From NCBI GenBank assembly GCA_023853785.1, contig JAJIRX010000533.1, positions 124,001 through 188,000 of the forward strand: a DNA stretch of 64,000 bases. The letters run 5' to 3'. Positions 33,759-46,283 of the stretch are shown here, one piece after another (the stretch's first letter is position 1; every line of letters starts with the position of its first letter). Position numbers and translations under genes: made by a program. Source of the stretch: Psilocybe azurescens. Its lineage: Eukaryota; Basidiomycota; Agaricomycetes; Agaricales; Agrocybaceae. The notes under the pieces are model-generated. The model ran no database searches. It was not told the origin of the DNA and saw only the letters and a list, made by a program, of their open reading frames with translations.

Positions 33759-36700
33759 TTACGCTACTGTGAACGAGGATGATGATCCACTAAAGGAAGA
33801 TATCGAACCAATGAGCGGTTTAGAATCCCCATAATAGCTTAGACGATAGGTTCCCGCTGTAAATTGAAATGAGTACGACACATGACGCATGACTATGGTG
33901 AGAGAGTGGAGAACGTTGAGACATACCCGGAGAACCACTTTCAATTGTCCTAGAATAACACCCCAGGCGTCAAACTTTTACTCTATATATATCAAAGGGA
34001 ATGTCTTACCAAGAAATGTTTACATTGCTAGTCCCCAGAATCTATTCGAAGGGAATCAGCATCCACGAATATGGCCCTAAAATATGATTCTAAGGAGCAG
34101 AACGCGTTACGTACGGTGCTAACTCTTGTCCAGCTATAGATCGTTGATGGATGTGAATCGGTCCGCACAGATTGCCATTGTCCCGAAACCAGTTGGTCAA
34201 CGGAGAGGAACGTTCCTTCCAGACGAAGGTTATTCTATATGAATAGTACACATAACCAAACCATCAATATACAGGCTGTTCTCACAGAATATTCTCAATC
34301 AGAAACGCACCCGAGGATTGGCGCCAACAAACTGAGTGAAGACTGTGTCTCCCGCATGATATGGAGCATTAGTTTTAACGTCCGTAAGTACAGCGCCAAA
34401 TTTTTTCCCTATCGGTGCTGCGTCGAAAACCACTCCAGTCTGGATAATCAAAAATTAATTAGTGGTTCAGAAAGGGGTTAATGCAGGGTCTACCTGCAGT
34501 GAGATAGCTTTGAGGTTTGCTCCGGAGGTGGAGGGTCGGACGCAGGCGTCCCAGTGGCACTATCGGCAAGGAAGGGCACGAGACTAGAGTACTTGTCGAT
34601 ATACGCATCCAGGGTATCTAAATTCCATAAATTGATATGAATCAGAATAATAAACGAATAAAAGATAGACATTCGGGAAAGCGCAGGCAAGGCGGCAAAC
34701 ATGGCACCAAGGCTAGGCATATGTCAGAAGCGGTTTCATTGGACACTTCCGCGCAGTCACGCGCGTTAATTAAAAGAAATGAATGCGCGCAGGTTCAAAA
34801 TGTCAGGAGAAACCAATACCATAAATATCCCCAGCCTCCCGCGAGCCAAAGGTGGTGTGGAAGGAAGCTTCATAGAAGAGCCACTCACACTGGCCAAAAA
34901 TAGTGCTCGCGCCTTCGTAACGCTGAACCCCATACTCTTCTAGAGTGGTGACGTAGTGCGCGTATACATTAGCAGGCCCCGCCACAACAACGTACGCATC
35001 CGCGCCGAGAACACCAGTAGAAATCAACTTAGCCCGAATTGCTTCCCTGTTCGAGAGAGAATTTCGAAAGTGGCACAGACATTTCGTGTGAATCACGTTT
35101 AAAGATAACCGAAGCCGAATTAGAGTTTGGGTATTCCATGTATATGGTGAGCGGGGACCGACGGAATGCATTTTATTATAATTGAGATATGTTGACACGA
35201 AGTAAAGAAGCGATATCAGTCAGTCAGGAGGGGTAAATGCAAAAAAAAAATTGGGGTTCTCACCGAATTCGCCTCCCAGCCATTGTGGTAAGCTCGCCTA
35301 TCAGACAACTCAGCCAAACTTTGAGGAGGGGATTAGATCAAGCAGGCATACCCGGCATTATCAACATCACTAGATCGCGGAATCAAAAATGACAAAAGTA
35401 TGTTAGCGCAACGATCGATGTCTATGAGATACAAAGGATCACGGGATCACGGGGAGAGTGATCAAGTTCCCATCGACACCCATTCAACGAAGTTGGGGTG
35501 CAAAATATATTCACTCCGCGGTACAGAAGAAGAAAAAACACGACAAGTGACAATTGACGCACCAAAGTTTCCAACACGCAACATTTGGATATCAACACTG
35601 TTTGGTGACCATTCATAGGGTGTATGCGCAAAACCCTTGATAGAAGAAAAGAGGTCGACATGTGTCAAAAACCCGACATAATGAACAGCACAGGGGACTA
35701 CCACGACACTGGATAGTAACACCTACCGTATTCAGTAGGACGGGTTTGGGATCTTGGCAGGCTATTTGAGCCGGAGTAGGTAAGGGAGTTATCGCGCCTA
35801 GTCCATTCCGGTACACGGAAGAGAAAAGATCGGGAGAGAAGGATGAGAAGAAGACGTCAAAAGTGATGTCAGAATGTGTGTGGGATCGAAATATTTCATC
35901 CATCCACTGGAGTGCATACCTTTCACTATCTCCCAGAATGGATTTCTGTGATAAGAAAATCAAATCTCAACATCTTATCATGTTGATTGTAATCTGTCAA
36001 AGCTTACTGCGGAGTCGAGGAATTGTCGCCTTGAATAAAGTCAAATGCTCCGGGGCCATCACTATGAGTTGTCGATTTACAGAGAAGCTAGCTATCAGCA
36101 CCATTACAAACAAGCATTAAGTGTGAATGGCATACGTTGTTCCACCAGCAAATGCGAAACCTTTTGGGGTACCAGAGACAATAACAAAGATAAATAACGT
36201 GTCAAGGAAGAAGGTCAAGAGCACAACAACTGACTGACCCATGGCAGCAGGACAAGTAGACACGGTGGTTCCGTTCGGCAGAGTGAAAGAGTGATTCGCC
36301 CTACAAAACATGGACATGGACGTGTAAATGTGCAGTCCATTCTGAAGAAGAATAGACGTACATTGTCACATAGACATGGACGCTCTTGACAGTGCCATGG
36401 ACAGCACTCAATGGTCCGTTCATGACTGTCTGCGCTCCAAGAAATTGAGCTTGGCCAATCAATCTATTAGACTCGAAATCTGAAGTACGGAAGCCGGGGC
36501 CCCTAAAGGGAAGTTGACATGATCATGAGACGAGTGGTGCCATAATGCCGATTCATGGATGCCTACCGTCCATGACAATCTTGTACAGTTCCTCCACAAG
36601 TTGAATGGTCGGCATCACATGCCTGTCCGTCAAAGGGCTGCCCGGGACTTTCGCAGAAGGCACCAAGCCTATAAATCCGTGTAAAAAGCTTCTTTACTAA

Positions 36701-37982
36701 AGATAAAAATAGAGGCCCTCACGTGTTTGGACTTGTATCGCCAACATTCGCTGCAATTTGGGAGGTAATAAGGACAGGTAGGTTGTACATGTCAAATAAG
36801 TCCTCACATTGTGTAAACCCAGCCACAAATGTCGTATTTCCTGGTGCCGAGTTTGGTTCCACAGAAGCTGAAAAATATTCAAGTGAGACCGGGGCTCAAA
36901 TGTTGAAATTCGAATCAAACATGTCATACATTCGTAGAGAAACGCTGCCATTCCCTTATTGTCAGCGCTGACTAGAGTGTTATTCTGACAAAATCCATTT
37001 CGAGTTAGATGGTGCACTTATATGTTCATAGTAAACATGTACCTCATACAAGCTGGTCCCGTGAACAGCAAAGAAGCTCAACAGCCCTCTGGCATTCCCA
37101 TTAGTATCGTCAAACCTTAATACAGTCATATCCTTGTCTTGATCGAACTGATATCTCGCTCTCTCCTCTGGCGGATTCGCAAGGTAGGCTGTTGGCGATC
37201 TGTTGATATTTGCGTTCAGGATGGTTGTGTTGCCCAGACTGAGCTTCCCTGGAGCAAGATTTGCGTGTGCCCTTTGCACCGCCAATACGGAACCAGCGAC
37301 GATAGCATCGGCTGTTTGCTTGACATATCCAAGGGAGGTGATTTGAGGCAAAAGGTTCTCGAGGTATCCACCGACTCCTGAGTGCTGGTGCGTTCCGACG
37401 AACGCAATGTTATCGTTCGTATAGACTCCAGGGAATTGCGACGAAAGCTGGGCGACGATTGATCGGCGGACACCAGAATCGCCCATGGCAATATCTAACA
37501 TGAGTGATTTATGACGTCAGATACTCGGTTGTAATAACGCTGACGTACCGGCATTAATGAAGACAATCCTATTGCTTGGCGCAGCAGCGTCTGCCACGAT
37601 GAATGCACGGCTTCTTTCGCGCATGTGCAGCCCCGTATCTGTTTGTGCCAACGACGCGTATCCCTAGCACATGATAAGCTATCGGCACACGCCTTATTGT
37701 TGAAGATAAACACACCATCATGTTGGTTTCGACAACTGGTCTGCAAAAAGTACGTCAATGTCAGTAAAAATTGCTAACTACAACACTAGTAATGATTCGC
37801 AAGCTCATACCCAGTAATGTCACCAATACCTAAACACAGATGAGCGTTGGCATTGCAGAAGGAGCGTATCACTCACCGAGACCCAATAGATATTGTGCCG
37901 ACGCAGACTGCACGAGGCCGCCATTCGGAACGACAGAACTAGACGCTAAAAACGCAGTCAAATACCACAGAAAGTTGGTCAT
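33759..37982 (-). CDS. Neutral (non-lysosomal) ceramidase
   Basis: Hydrolyses the N-acyl bond of ceramide, releasing sphingosine and fatty acid; secreted or surface-bound in known cases. About 20 small exons on the minus strand reconstruct most of the family: YLLGLGIGDITGP, ETNMMGYASLAQT, GLHMRERSRAFIV, DIAMGDSGVRR, the zinc-binding GTHQHSGVGGYL, FFAVHGTSLYE, the catalytic-serine motif NVGDTSPNT, GRGPGFRTSDFESNR, HTPYEWSPNSVDIQMLRVG, GELTTMAGRRIR, VVVAGPANVYAHYVTT, YEGASTIFGQ, and a C-terminal beta domain ending GTYRLSYYGDSKPL. The start at 37982 gives a good signal peptide (MTNFLWYLTAFLASSS). An in-frame ATG at 38054 is possible but lies only about 20 nt from a TATAAG. No frame break was needed. 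Assignment is firm; exact borders of the smallest exons are less so. Confidence 0.88.
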
Positions 37983-39458
37983 CGCGTCGGATAGTGCGAC
38001 CAAAAGATCCCAGAAATCGACCGGCAACGCGTTGTGAGGTGAGAGGAATGGCATCGTCGTCTTATATGGTACTACTCCAGGACAATGATCATACGGTGGT
38101 TACAGCGCAAACTTCCCGAGCGGCGAAGAAATGATTGGCCACATGGCAAGGAATTTGAATGTGTGGCCAGCCAATCACAAGACAGTACTAGCCGCTTTGG
38201 TCTTTCTGAGGAATCGCACAGTACCTCGTCTCTGTGTTAAATTTTCAGAACTTAGCAGTTATTGCAGGGAACATGGGAAGAAAATAAGAAGAGAAGTAGT
38301 GAGCTGTGATATCGATGACCATGAGATCACATTTGTGATGGAAACGTGAGGGGCGGTCCTTTGCGGTCCCTGGTAGTCCCTGATCACATCGAAATTTAAT
38401 TTATTGGAGTGAGAAATTCAACCAGAAGAAAGTGAGGTTGAGTAGGGTGAAGGCCTCCAGTGCTTCATTTTGCGATCCCTCAGGAAAACAAGGGGCACTG
38501 GCAGTTCAGAGGTATAGTACCCATCGCCAAATTAAAGCGAGTGGGAATCACATCAGCCTAAGTATAAATCTATGTTCAGAAGGTCTACAGGCAGCATCTC
38601 GCCCATATGATCATCTTACGCACAGAACTTCCGGAGTAGAGAAGGATAAATATGTAAGTATGTACTCAGACAAAGGCGCGAACAACTTTAAGAAACATCT
38701 GGATCATGGATCATGGGGCCAGCGATTCCGAGCCAGTCATCGATTTGGTTTGAATGACATCGGCGCATTTAAGTTTGAATTACAATACCAGATAAAAAGC
38801 AGCGTAAATTTGTATGACGGTCGCTTGAGAGATTTATTCAAAGGAAGGCTTCAGACAATTTCACAAACTGTTTTCTCAGAGCCCAATAATCAATCAAATG
38901 TAGTAGCGGGAATATACTATGCATAGCCTTGCTGTTGACTCACGAACACCCCGCGCTGAGTTCCGGACGTCCGTACATAGTACATACATAGCGTCGACCT
39001 ACGTTAGGCCAGCTGTGGCCATGTGCAGTGCCATCCGTAATAGGGGGAAGTCGAATGAGTAGTTAAACCTGGTTGGCAGGTCGAACGAACGACACGGCTC
39101 TCCGAGGGATCGCTGTACCCCTCGAGGTTCCTGAATCCTCGTCCTTCGACTTGATATGATATGATATGTCATGTATATAGATGAACCGGAAGATCTGTTG
39201 GCATCTATGAGAACATTGAGAAATAGGATTAAGTTGAAATTTAAGTTATAGCGTTCTCGAATGTAAGTAGAATATAGTGTAGCCATGATAACCGTTGCGG
39301 TGAACGCCTGCACGGCATTCAGGATACTTAAAGCGCTGTAGAGTATTGCAGAACACCTTGGTGTCTCTTGGCAGGAAAGTTTTACTGAATGGGAAAGAAT
39401 AAAGATAAGACAAGAAGAGAAGAGTACGCTTTAGCATAGCACTGACCTGTATATCAGT
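37983..39458. other. Intergenic, ceramidase promoter side
   Basis: About 1.5 kb. A TATAAG-like element (minus strand, about 38072-38077) sits 90 nt upstream of the preferred ceramidase ATG. A plus-strand frame of 164 codons (38432-38926) has no family character. A GATAT microsatellite of three units lies at 39153-39168. Confidence 0.45.
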
Positions 39459-41396
39459 CTATCTCTCTTCACCTTCTGCGGGTGTAGTTGGCACCATTAC
39501 CCAGATCAATCCCATCAAAACCATCATCACGATCAAGCTAAAAAGAAACAGGGGACAAAAAGAAATAAGCCGGCCACATTAGAATAGAATTGTAAGATTC
39601 AAACGAACGACGTACAAGGGCTGCAAACTGAGAATCCCATAATTCTCCGCAAGGAACCCAGTCAACGACGGGAGCAGCGCGCTCCCCGCCGCGCCGTACG
39701 CCGCGATGTACCCTATCGACCCGGTGACGAGCGGCCGCGGGATAACGCGTGCTGCGTGCCTCAGTGCTATGGGGCACAATGGACCTAGGAATAGGCCGAT
39801 AAAGAATACGGCGATGGAGCCGATGGTGATTGACGGGACGAGCCAGACGACAAATTGCAAGCTGGGGGCAGTTAGTCAGAAATCCCGACGCTGACAATAT
39901 GTACGTACAGGATGACGAGGGACATGTATAGATATACCACTCGAAGTTCTCCAACCTGTTCGATGAAATTGTAAGTTCATGAGGTTGAGATATAGAATGG
40001 TTTTATAATACTGACTTTTGGGTCACCCAAATCAGAATTACACGACCGAGGGTCAAGCCTATAGAATGTCATCATCAACACTTGAAAGAAGGTGAAAGAG
40101 AAGCCAAAAATAAATATTTCACCTCCGAAAAATCCAGAAGCAATGTAGCCAGAGGAAGGACCTCCTCCACGAACGTTAATCATAAACGTCACGATCCATC
40201 CTAGCTGGTAGTGAGCGAACCACTCAGGCTTGAGAAAGGATGACATGCTAACCTCCGATTGTCACTTCTACCCCGATATATACGATGAGGAAGAGGGCAA
40301 GGAGGTGCACAGCTTTCAGGCGCAACATTTGGCCGTACTTGTTATTACCAACGCTTTGCACAGTCTCTGGAACGACTTCTCCGGATTTACGCAGGCACTC
40401 TGTAAAGAATAAGAGGATATAGTAGTAGATATCCAAAGATGACGTACCATCTTGCCCTCTAAATCGAAATATAGCCACCAGAGCGAGCGAGTTAGTGATC
40501 GAAAGCGCAAACGAAATGAGAAAATGGAATGACCAATGGGTCATCTGGGAAAACTGGGTCGCGGAGAGGGGGATAACAGGGCACCAAGACCTAATTGTAG
40601 TCGTCATTGAGCTCATTGCACCAGTGTGGTCATTCAGCAGGAGTACGTACCGTACGAGGCTTGCAAAGGCCCATCTTCCATTCACCGTCGTGCCTGAGCA
40701 TCGCGACGTATCCGTTTGCTTGCGCATCCTGAAAGAAAGTGAATTCGTGTTCAAGCTCAAGTATGAGGCTAAGACGACTTGCCTCTATCGCCATTCCAAT
40801 TCCTCCAATGAAAAAGCAGCGACAAACATGGGAAATGAGGATGCAAAAGCCTGCATTATGAAACACGTAGATTGGAGGACAGATCCAATGACTATTATCT
40901 GCAAAAACTCGAATGAGGTTGCAATCTCCCCTGACGAAGTGATCTGTCTGCGTTACCTTCCCGTACCCAAATCTGTCGTTCAACGGCATGTTGGTTATTG
41001 CTCCGAGGAAAACACCCTGAGGCTACTTGAGAGAAATTTACGTCGGAACCTCTGTTTTTCTTACCATGCATGTAAAGACAAAGGTCCATGACACAGTCTC
41101 GTAGCCGACCTAAGATATCGATGCGTATAAGTTTAGAAGTTTAATGAATTACTAGAATGAACAGAAACAAACATTATAAGTTCGAAGCATTCGAGGAAGA
41201 AGAGGCCCAAAGGAACCGTCGCTCCACCCAAGCACGAATAGCGACCAACATAAAGCTGCGATTTGAAGTCGTCCAGCTCGCCTATGCTTCTCGGAAATTT
41301 TACTACCAAGGAGGGGATCTCTTTCCCCGTGGAGGGTGGAACCGTTTCTAGACTGTTTTCACCGTCACGAGCTGATGCTTTGTGATCGCAAGCCAT
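39459..41396 (-). CDS. MFS transporter, copy 2, with four frame breaks
   Basis: Tandem paralog of the neighbouring transporter. Order from 41396: polar N-terminus (MACDHKASARDG), LQIAALCWSLFVLGWSDGS (TM1), NMPLNDRFGYGK, FFIGGIGMA, ATQFSQMTHWSFHFLISFAL, AVHLLALFLIVYIGVEVT, the loop VRGGGPSSGYIASGFFGG, AVFFIGLFLGPLCPIA, HAARVIPRPLVTGSIGYIAA and a final helix ending VPTTPAEGEER. Compared with copy 1 it lacks exactly one base in four runs: C4 41325-41328, A5 40811-40815, A3 40665-40667 and G5 40568-40572. Each repair restores colinearity with copy 1. Either this copy is a recent pseudogene or the assembly is wrong here; all four being one-base losses in runs favours error. Substrate unknown. Confidence 0.75.
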
Positions 41397-42086
41397 ATCT
41401 TCGAAAGATGGTCCGAGTGATGAGACCTCTTAAACGACTCAGGTTTTTAGAAGGGGTAAAAGAGAGTTCTTCGGTACAACAGATTGGCGTTGAAGATATA
41501 GAAGTTTGTGGGCCGATACCTGGAAAAGATGGCTGCTAAAGCCGTGATGCGTCGGATACGAATAGGATATATGGTTAGCTCAAAAATCCATGATGAGGTA
41601 AGGCGTCATTCGGTCGAAGGAAGAGAAGAGGGGAAGCGAAAATGGAGTGATTGACAGGCCCCGCGGCCAGGGGAGTTGGTGCATGGCGTTGGTGTTTGTC
41701 ATCTCTTCCGGCGCGTCGATACGCCGTTACACTTACAAGACAAAGCCACACTGGACGCGCTTTCGCCCGTCTCAGAGACTCTAACATTATCGTGACGCTT
41801 CGATGCCGTGTTCTTTGGCCTATGTGAGATGTCGAGTACATCGCAAGCCAATCGCGAGCTTGCAAATCAATTGTTTAGGGTAGGTCAACACGCGGTTATA
41901 TGTAGTGTGGGCATGGCATCCCTCGTCAAATCAACGCTTTCTTGACGTTTTCTGCAACAGTCGAAACCACAGGACAATTTAGACTTGTGAGAATCTCAGC
42001 TATCCGTCAGTTTTCGGTTACAAAACACACACAGCCATCCAGATGACATATAGTCAGCTACGCTACAACATATATACATCCACGGT
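41397..42086. other. Spacer between the tandem MFS copies
   Basis: About 690 bp separating the start of copy 2 from the stop of copy 1. It must hold the promoter of copy 2. No conserved frame is seen. Confidence 0.45.
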
Positions 42087-44052
42087 TTACGTCTCTTCAG
42101 CTGCTTTAGTCGGCACCATGAACCACACTATGCCCATAACAGCCATCATCACCACCAAGCTGAAAAGCAGAATGCAGTAAACCAATCAGTTTTTCTCCGT
42201 ACTTCATTCAAGCGACTTACAAAGGCTGTAAACTGATAATTCCCAAGTGCTCCGCGAGCGCCCCCGTCAAGAATGGAAGAAGCGCGCTTCCAGCCGCGCC
42301 GCAAGCAGCTATCCACCCTATCGAGCCCGTGACGAGTGGTCGCGGGATGACGCGAGCTGCGTGCCTTATTGCGATGGGATACATTGGGCCAAGGAGCAGG
42401 CCAATAAAGCAGACAGCGAAGGAGCCCACAAATATTGAGGGGACAAGCCAAACTACGAACTGGAATCTAGAGTGTAGGAGGTTAGAAGATATGGAAATTG
42501 GTAGAGATGTTGCTTACAGAATGACGAGCACCGTGTATAAATATACTGCGCGAACTTCTCCGAGCTATGTGAAGCGAATGCCTTTGAGAATGTGTCATAT
42601 TCCAAGATATAAGTCCACCTACCTTTTGGTTTACCCAAATCAAAACAATACGACCCAGAGTCAGGCCTAATCAAATATTCAATAAAATGACCAGAAACCT
42701 AGAAATGATTGTTGACCTCCAAAGAAGCCAGACGCGATATATCCAGAAGAAGGACCGCCTCCGCGAACGACAATCATAAAAGTTACAATCCATCCTTCAA
42801 AAACATGCCTGATTGTGAGTAAGAACTTTAACGATGCTATGTGTTATTTACCTCCAATGGTAACTTCCACCCCAATGTATAGAATAAGGAACAAAGCAAG
42901 AAGGTGGACCGCCTTCAATCGCAGCATTTGGCTGTACTTGCTGTCGCCAACCGTGGTCTGCACAGGTTCCGGTACGATTTCTCCAGATTCACGAAGACAT
43001 TCTGTGATGATATATAGATGTATTAAGAGAGGGAGAATTGATGAGGCAATTGAACGACGTTGACCCACCATCTTGTCCTCTAAATCGGAATACAGCCACC
43101 AAGATTACCAGATTGGAGATGGAAAGCACGAAAGAGACGAGATAATGGAATGACCAGTGGGTCGTCTGGGAGAACTGGGTCGAAAATATGGGTGCAACGA
43201 GGGCACCAAAACCTATGAGCGGAGGTGGAGAGAATCAATTAGCATGAAGGTCAGTGAAGTTAAGTGGCCCAATGATTTAGGGAATGAGCGAGACTACCAT
43301 ATGATGCCTGTAAGAATCCCATTTTGAGTTCCCCGTCGTGCTTGACGGTTGCGATGTATCCATTTGCTTGAGCATCCTGCAAATAAGTATATTAGTACGA
43401 ATATCCAACCAATTTGTAGCACTACTTACTTGCATCGCCATTCCAATTCCGCCAACGAAGAAAGCCGCGACGAAGAGAGGGAATGAAAGGGCTAATGATT
43501 GATTGATGAACGCTACTGATTGCAGAATTGATCCTAAAACGATTATCTGAGCAATGACACGAGGGTAAGCCCGATAACGTTGAGTTGAATTATGTTGAAC
43601 TTACTTTTCCATACCCAAATCTATCGTTCAGAGGCATGTTTGCCAACGCGCCGATGACAACACCCTAAATGCGACTGAGAAACAACACCGCAGAATCCCC
43701 TGCTCTTTCTCTTACCGTGCATGTAACCACGAAGATCCACGATACAGTTCCATAGTTAACCTCGAAGAAGTCGCTGCTCATAAGCTTTGGGGCACGGACG
43801 AATACCATTCAAGCAAAGAAAAGAACAAACATCATAAACCTGCATAATGCGAGGAAGCAGAGGTCCAATCGAACCATCATTCCATCCAATCATAAACAGT
43901 GACCAGCATAAAGCCAAGAATTGGATACGACCCGCTCGTTCTTCTGTCTTAGATAGGGGTCGTCCTAGGAGTGTGTCACGTTCGCTGTGTATGAGAGGAG
44001 CCGTCTCCGCGGTTCCGTTCTCGTAATGAGAGAGACCGTCATGCTGAGCCAT
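42087..44052 (-). CDS. MFS transporter, copy 1 (FHS/BSC6-like)
   Basis: Predicted 12-helix major facilitator of the plasma membrane or vacuole. It starts MAQHDGLSHYENG with an acidic, Ser/Thr-rich cytoplasmic N-terminus. IQFLALCWSLFMIGWNDGSI (TM1) carries the GWNDG motif typical of this fungal group. NMPLNDRFGYGK lies in the loop after TM2, followed by ATVKHDGELKMGFLQASYG, a variable central loop, VRGGGPSSGYIASGFFGG, and HAARVIPRPLVTGSIGWIA; it ends VPTKAAEET with TAA at 42087-42089. About nine short introns; no frame break found. It is closely similar to copy 2 throughout, which shows a local tandem duplication. FHS relatives move sugars or are of unknown substrate, so I give no substrate. 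Confidence 0.85.
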
Positions 44053-44520
44053 GTCGCGCGATAGAGAAAGCCTCTTCGATAGCTTGAGACCTGCAAAATG
44101 CGGGGAAGGAGAAAGGAAATTGGTCTAACGATAGTTGGTTATTATATAGGCGACCCGAAGTTTATCCGATCATCCTGGTAATTTGAATAGTTCAACTTCG
44201 GTCCAACTTTGGTCCAACTGGGACTTCGATTACGGGTGAGCCCTCGTAGCTGACAGAATTTGGCAAAAGGAAGCAAAGAAGTTCTTAGAATGCTCATGAG
44301 ATGCGGTGATTGCAAGAGGCAAGCTGCAATTTTCATTTACTTACAAGCGGAGTTGGACGCCCAGGCGGTTTCTAATCTTGCCGATTTGCCGCTTCACACG
44401 CCTGTACCACCACGGGCGCTCACTGCCGCTCACATGCACAAGTCAGGTCGAACTCACTACATGAATACCCGATAATTTTGATGCAAGAAATGTATGTTCT
44501 TCGTACAACTAATAAAAACA
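44053..44520. other. Promoter region of MFS copy 1
   Basis: About 470 bp. A minus-strand TATA box (TATATAAT, 44141-44148) lies about 90 nt upstream of the MFS start. Further upstream GGTCCAACT occurs twice, at 44200-44208 and 44211-44219. The right end is the 3' flank of the F-box gene. Confidence 0.5.
44200..44219. repeat. Tandem GGTCCAACT element upstream of MFS copy 1
   Basis: Two perfect 9-mers with an 11-nt period, about one helical turn, roughly 150 nt upstream of the MFS start. This spacing would suit a dimeric regulator, but that is inference. Confidence 0.4.
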
Positions 44521-46283
44521 CTAATCAAGAGGATTCACCCATTTCCCCGACCGCGCCAACCGACTCTCCACCCGAAATTGGACCCTGTTGTCCTTGACGT
44601 CCACAACCTGTGCAACATACCGTTTCCTATTGAATATGATCTGCGTAGATCCCAGACTTCTTGTGAAGTCCCTGAGCACGTCAAACGAGAAGAAGACGGA
44701 CTCGAATTTTTCGTTTCGCTGCCTTATGGCGCGTGCGTTGGCGCACTGACATCGATGGCCGATCCTGCGGGGGCGGGAGTAGTCTACATCGAGTGTTCGC
44801 AGACGAGGGAGATCAAGTGCCGTGATGAGAATCCGCCTCTGCGGTGGGGTCCAGTCAGTTACCAGTCACATGCGCTCAGACAATTCTTGATTGGCCATAT
44901 AAACAGGCAAATACTCACAACGTTGTCTGGAGATTCAAGCTCGTCGACCTTGACAGTGATCGTAAGGGATTCCAGTTTTTCGCAAGCCCGGATGGCGGCT
45001 ATAGTGTCGAGAGACATACAGTGTCTGACTTCCGATCTGTCAAGCACCTGAAACGCTTTCAAGGTGCTCTTGTGGGCTGGGAGGGCAGACTGGCAAAGCT
45101 CGGCCCAGAGCACCTCCGACGCGTCGGAATCATCGACAAATTCGTACCTCATCTTGCGAGAGGTTATGGTGAGGTGCTCCAGCCCGGTGTAGGACGTGAG
45201 GTAGTGGATGAGTGGCTGGCTGACGATGCCTGTGCTAATTTTTCTCAGATGAATGTTGGCCTTGATCATCCCGTGCCAGACGTGTGCTTGTTGATCTGGA
45301 CCTGTATCCTTCATCGACGAGATGTTGAGCGACGAAAGACATTGTAAATGCGGCACCGTTATTGAATCCAGCCGAAAATTCCAGCCCTGAACGCGGAGGT
45401 GCCGTAATTTCAGGGGGAGTCGCTCGTGGAACGTCTTTGACGATTTCATGCAAGATGCAGAATCCGGGGTAGGTCTCCTCGTCTGCGAGCATGTCCGTAA
45501 AGTCAATCTCTAGGCCTCTCAGCGACTGATTAGCCGCATTTATCCTGCGTAGCTGTTGTATAAAGCTGGCAGCAAGTGGCGAAGATAGATTCCGCCCCCG
45601 AAAGCTCACGACCTGAAGGTGCGCGAACCGGCGAAGGACGATCATGTCAGTCGTTTGCCAGAGTGTTGGGAGTGTTGAGAACTCGAAGTAAAGCTCTTCG
45701 AGGTGGGGAAGATCCACGATACCATCCAAGACAGTGTATATACCTTCAAAGCGGTCGAGGGTCCATCTGATAGAAATGTCGGTGAGTTCCGTGCCAAGCC
45801 ACCATTGCAGAACATATACATATACATGATATATGTACATACCGGATAGATCGTACATTGCGCAAAGATTTCAAGGCATGCATCAACAAGAATCCATATT
45901 TTCCTTGCGCTATTGGCCCAGATAGCTGCACCTCCGTCGACTCGATCTTCAGTGCTCTGATGTACCGATACGCAGAGGTTCTCTGCAATGCCAAGTCGTT
46001 GAGTTGTTCAATAACTCCATCCAACGGGCGCCTAATGAAGTCGAATACGATCTCAGAGAAGAGGAACGGATCTGCTGCAGCCTTGAAAGGCCGTGACACC
46101 AGTCTCAGCTGGCTAAGATCGGCCTTGGACGGGGAATTGTCCCATCCATGGCTTGCCTTGATATATTTCGATTTTAGAACTTTATCACGCGGTCGAAGTA
46201 TCACTCACATATAGCACGATCTCCTGGACAAGCTCCAGAGCCAAATCCTGAATACCGGTGGATAGCATTGGTAGGGTATGCAT
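44521..46283 (-). CDS. F-box protein with leucine-rich region
   Basis: Predicted substrate receptor of an SCF ubiquitin ligase. From ATG 46283 (alternative 46268) the F-box-like segment is IQDLALELVQEIVLY, an intron, then LSQLRLVSRPFKAAADPFLF. Leucine-rich repeats follow (LPHLEELYFEFSTLPTLW, FAHLQVVSFRGRNLSSPLA, KLRHLRVQGWNFRLDSITV, GLEHLTITSRKM, LPRLRTLDVDYSRPRR). The C-terminal part (VFFSFDVLRDFTRSL ... GKWVNPLD) ends at TAG 44521-44523. The frame changes at a G5 run (45413-45417): removing one base joins DVPRATP to LKLRHLRV. Such F-box/LRR genes are very numerous in agaricomycetes; the target protein is unknown. Confidence 0.7.

Noticed and set aside
38432..38926. Plus-strand open frame of 164 codons
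   Set aside because: No motif, no splice structure, polar random-like composition, and no tie to neighbours.
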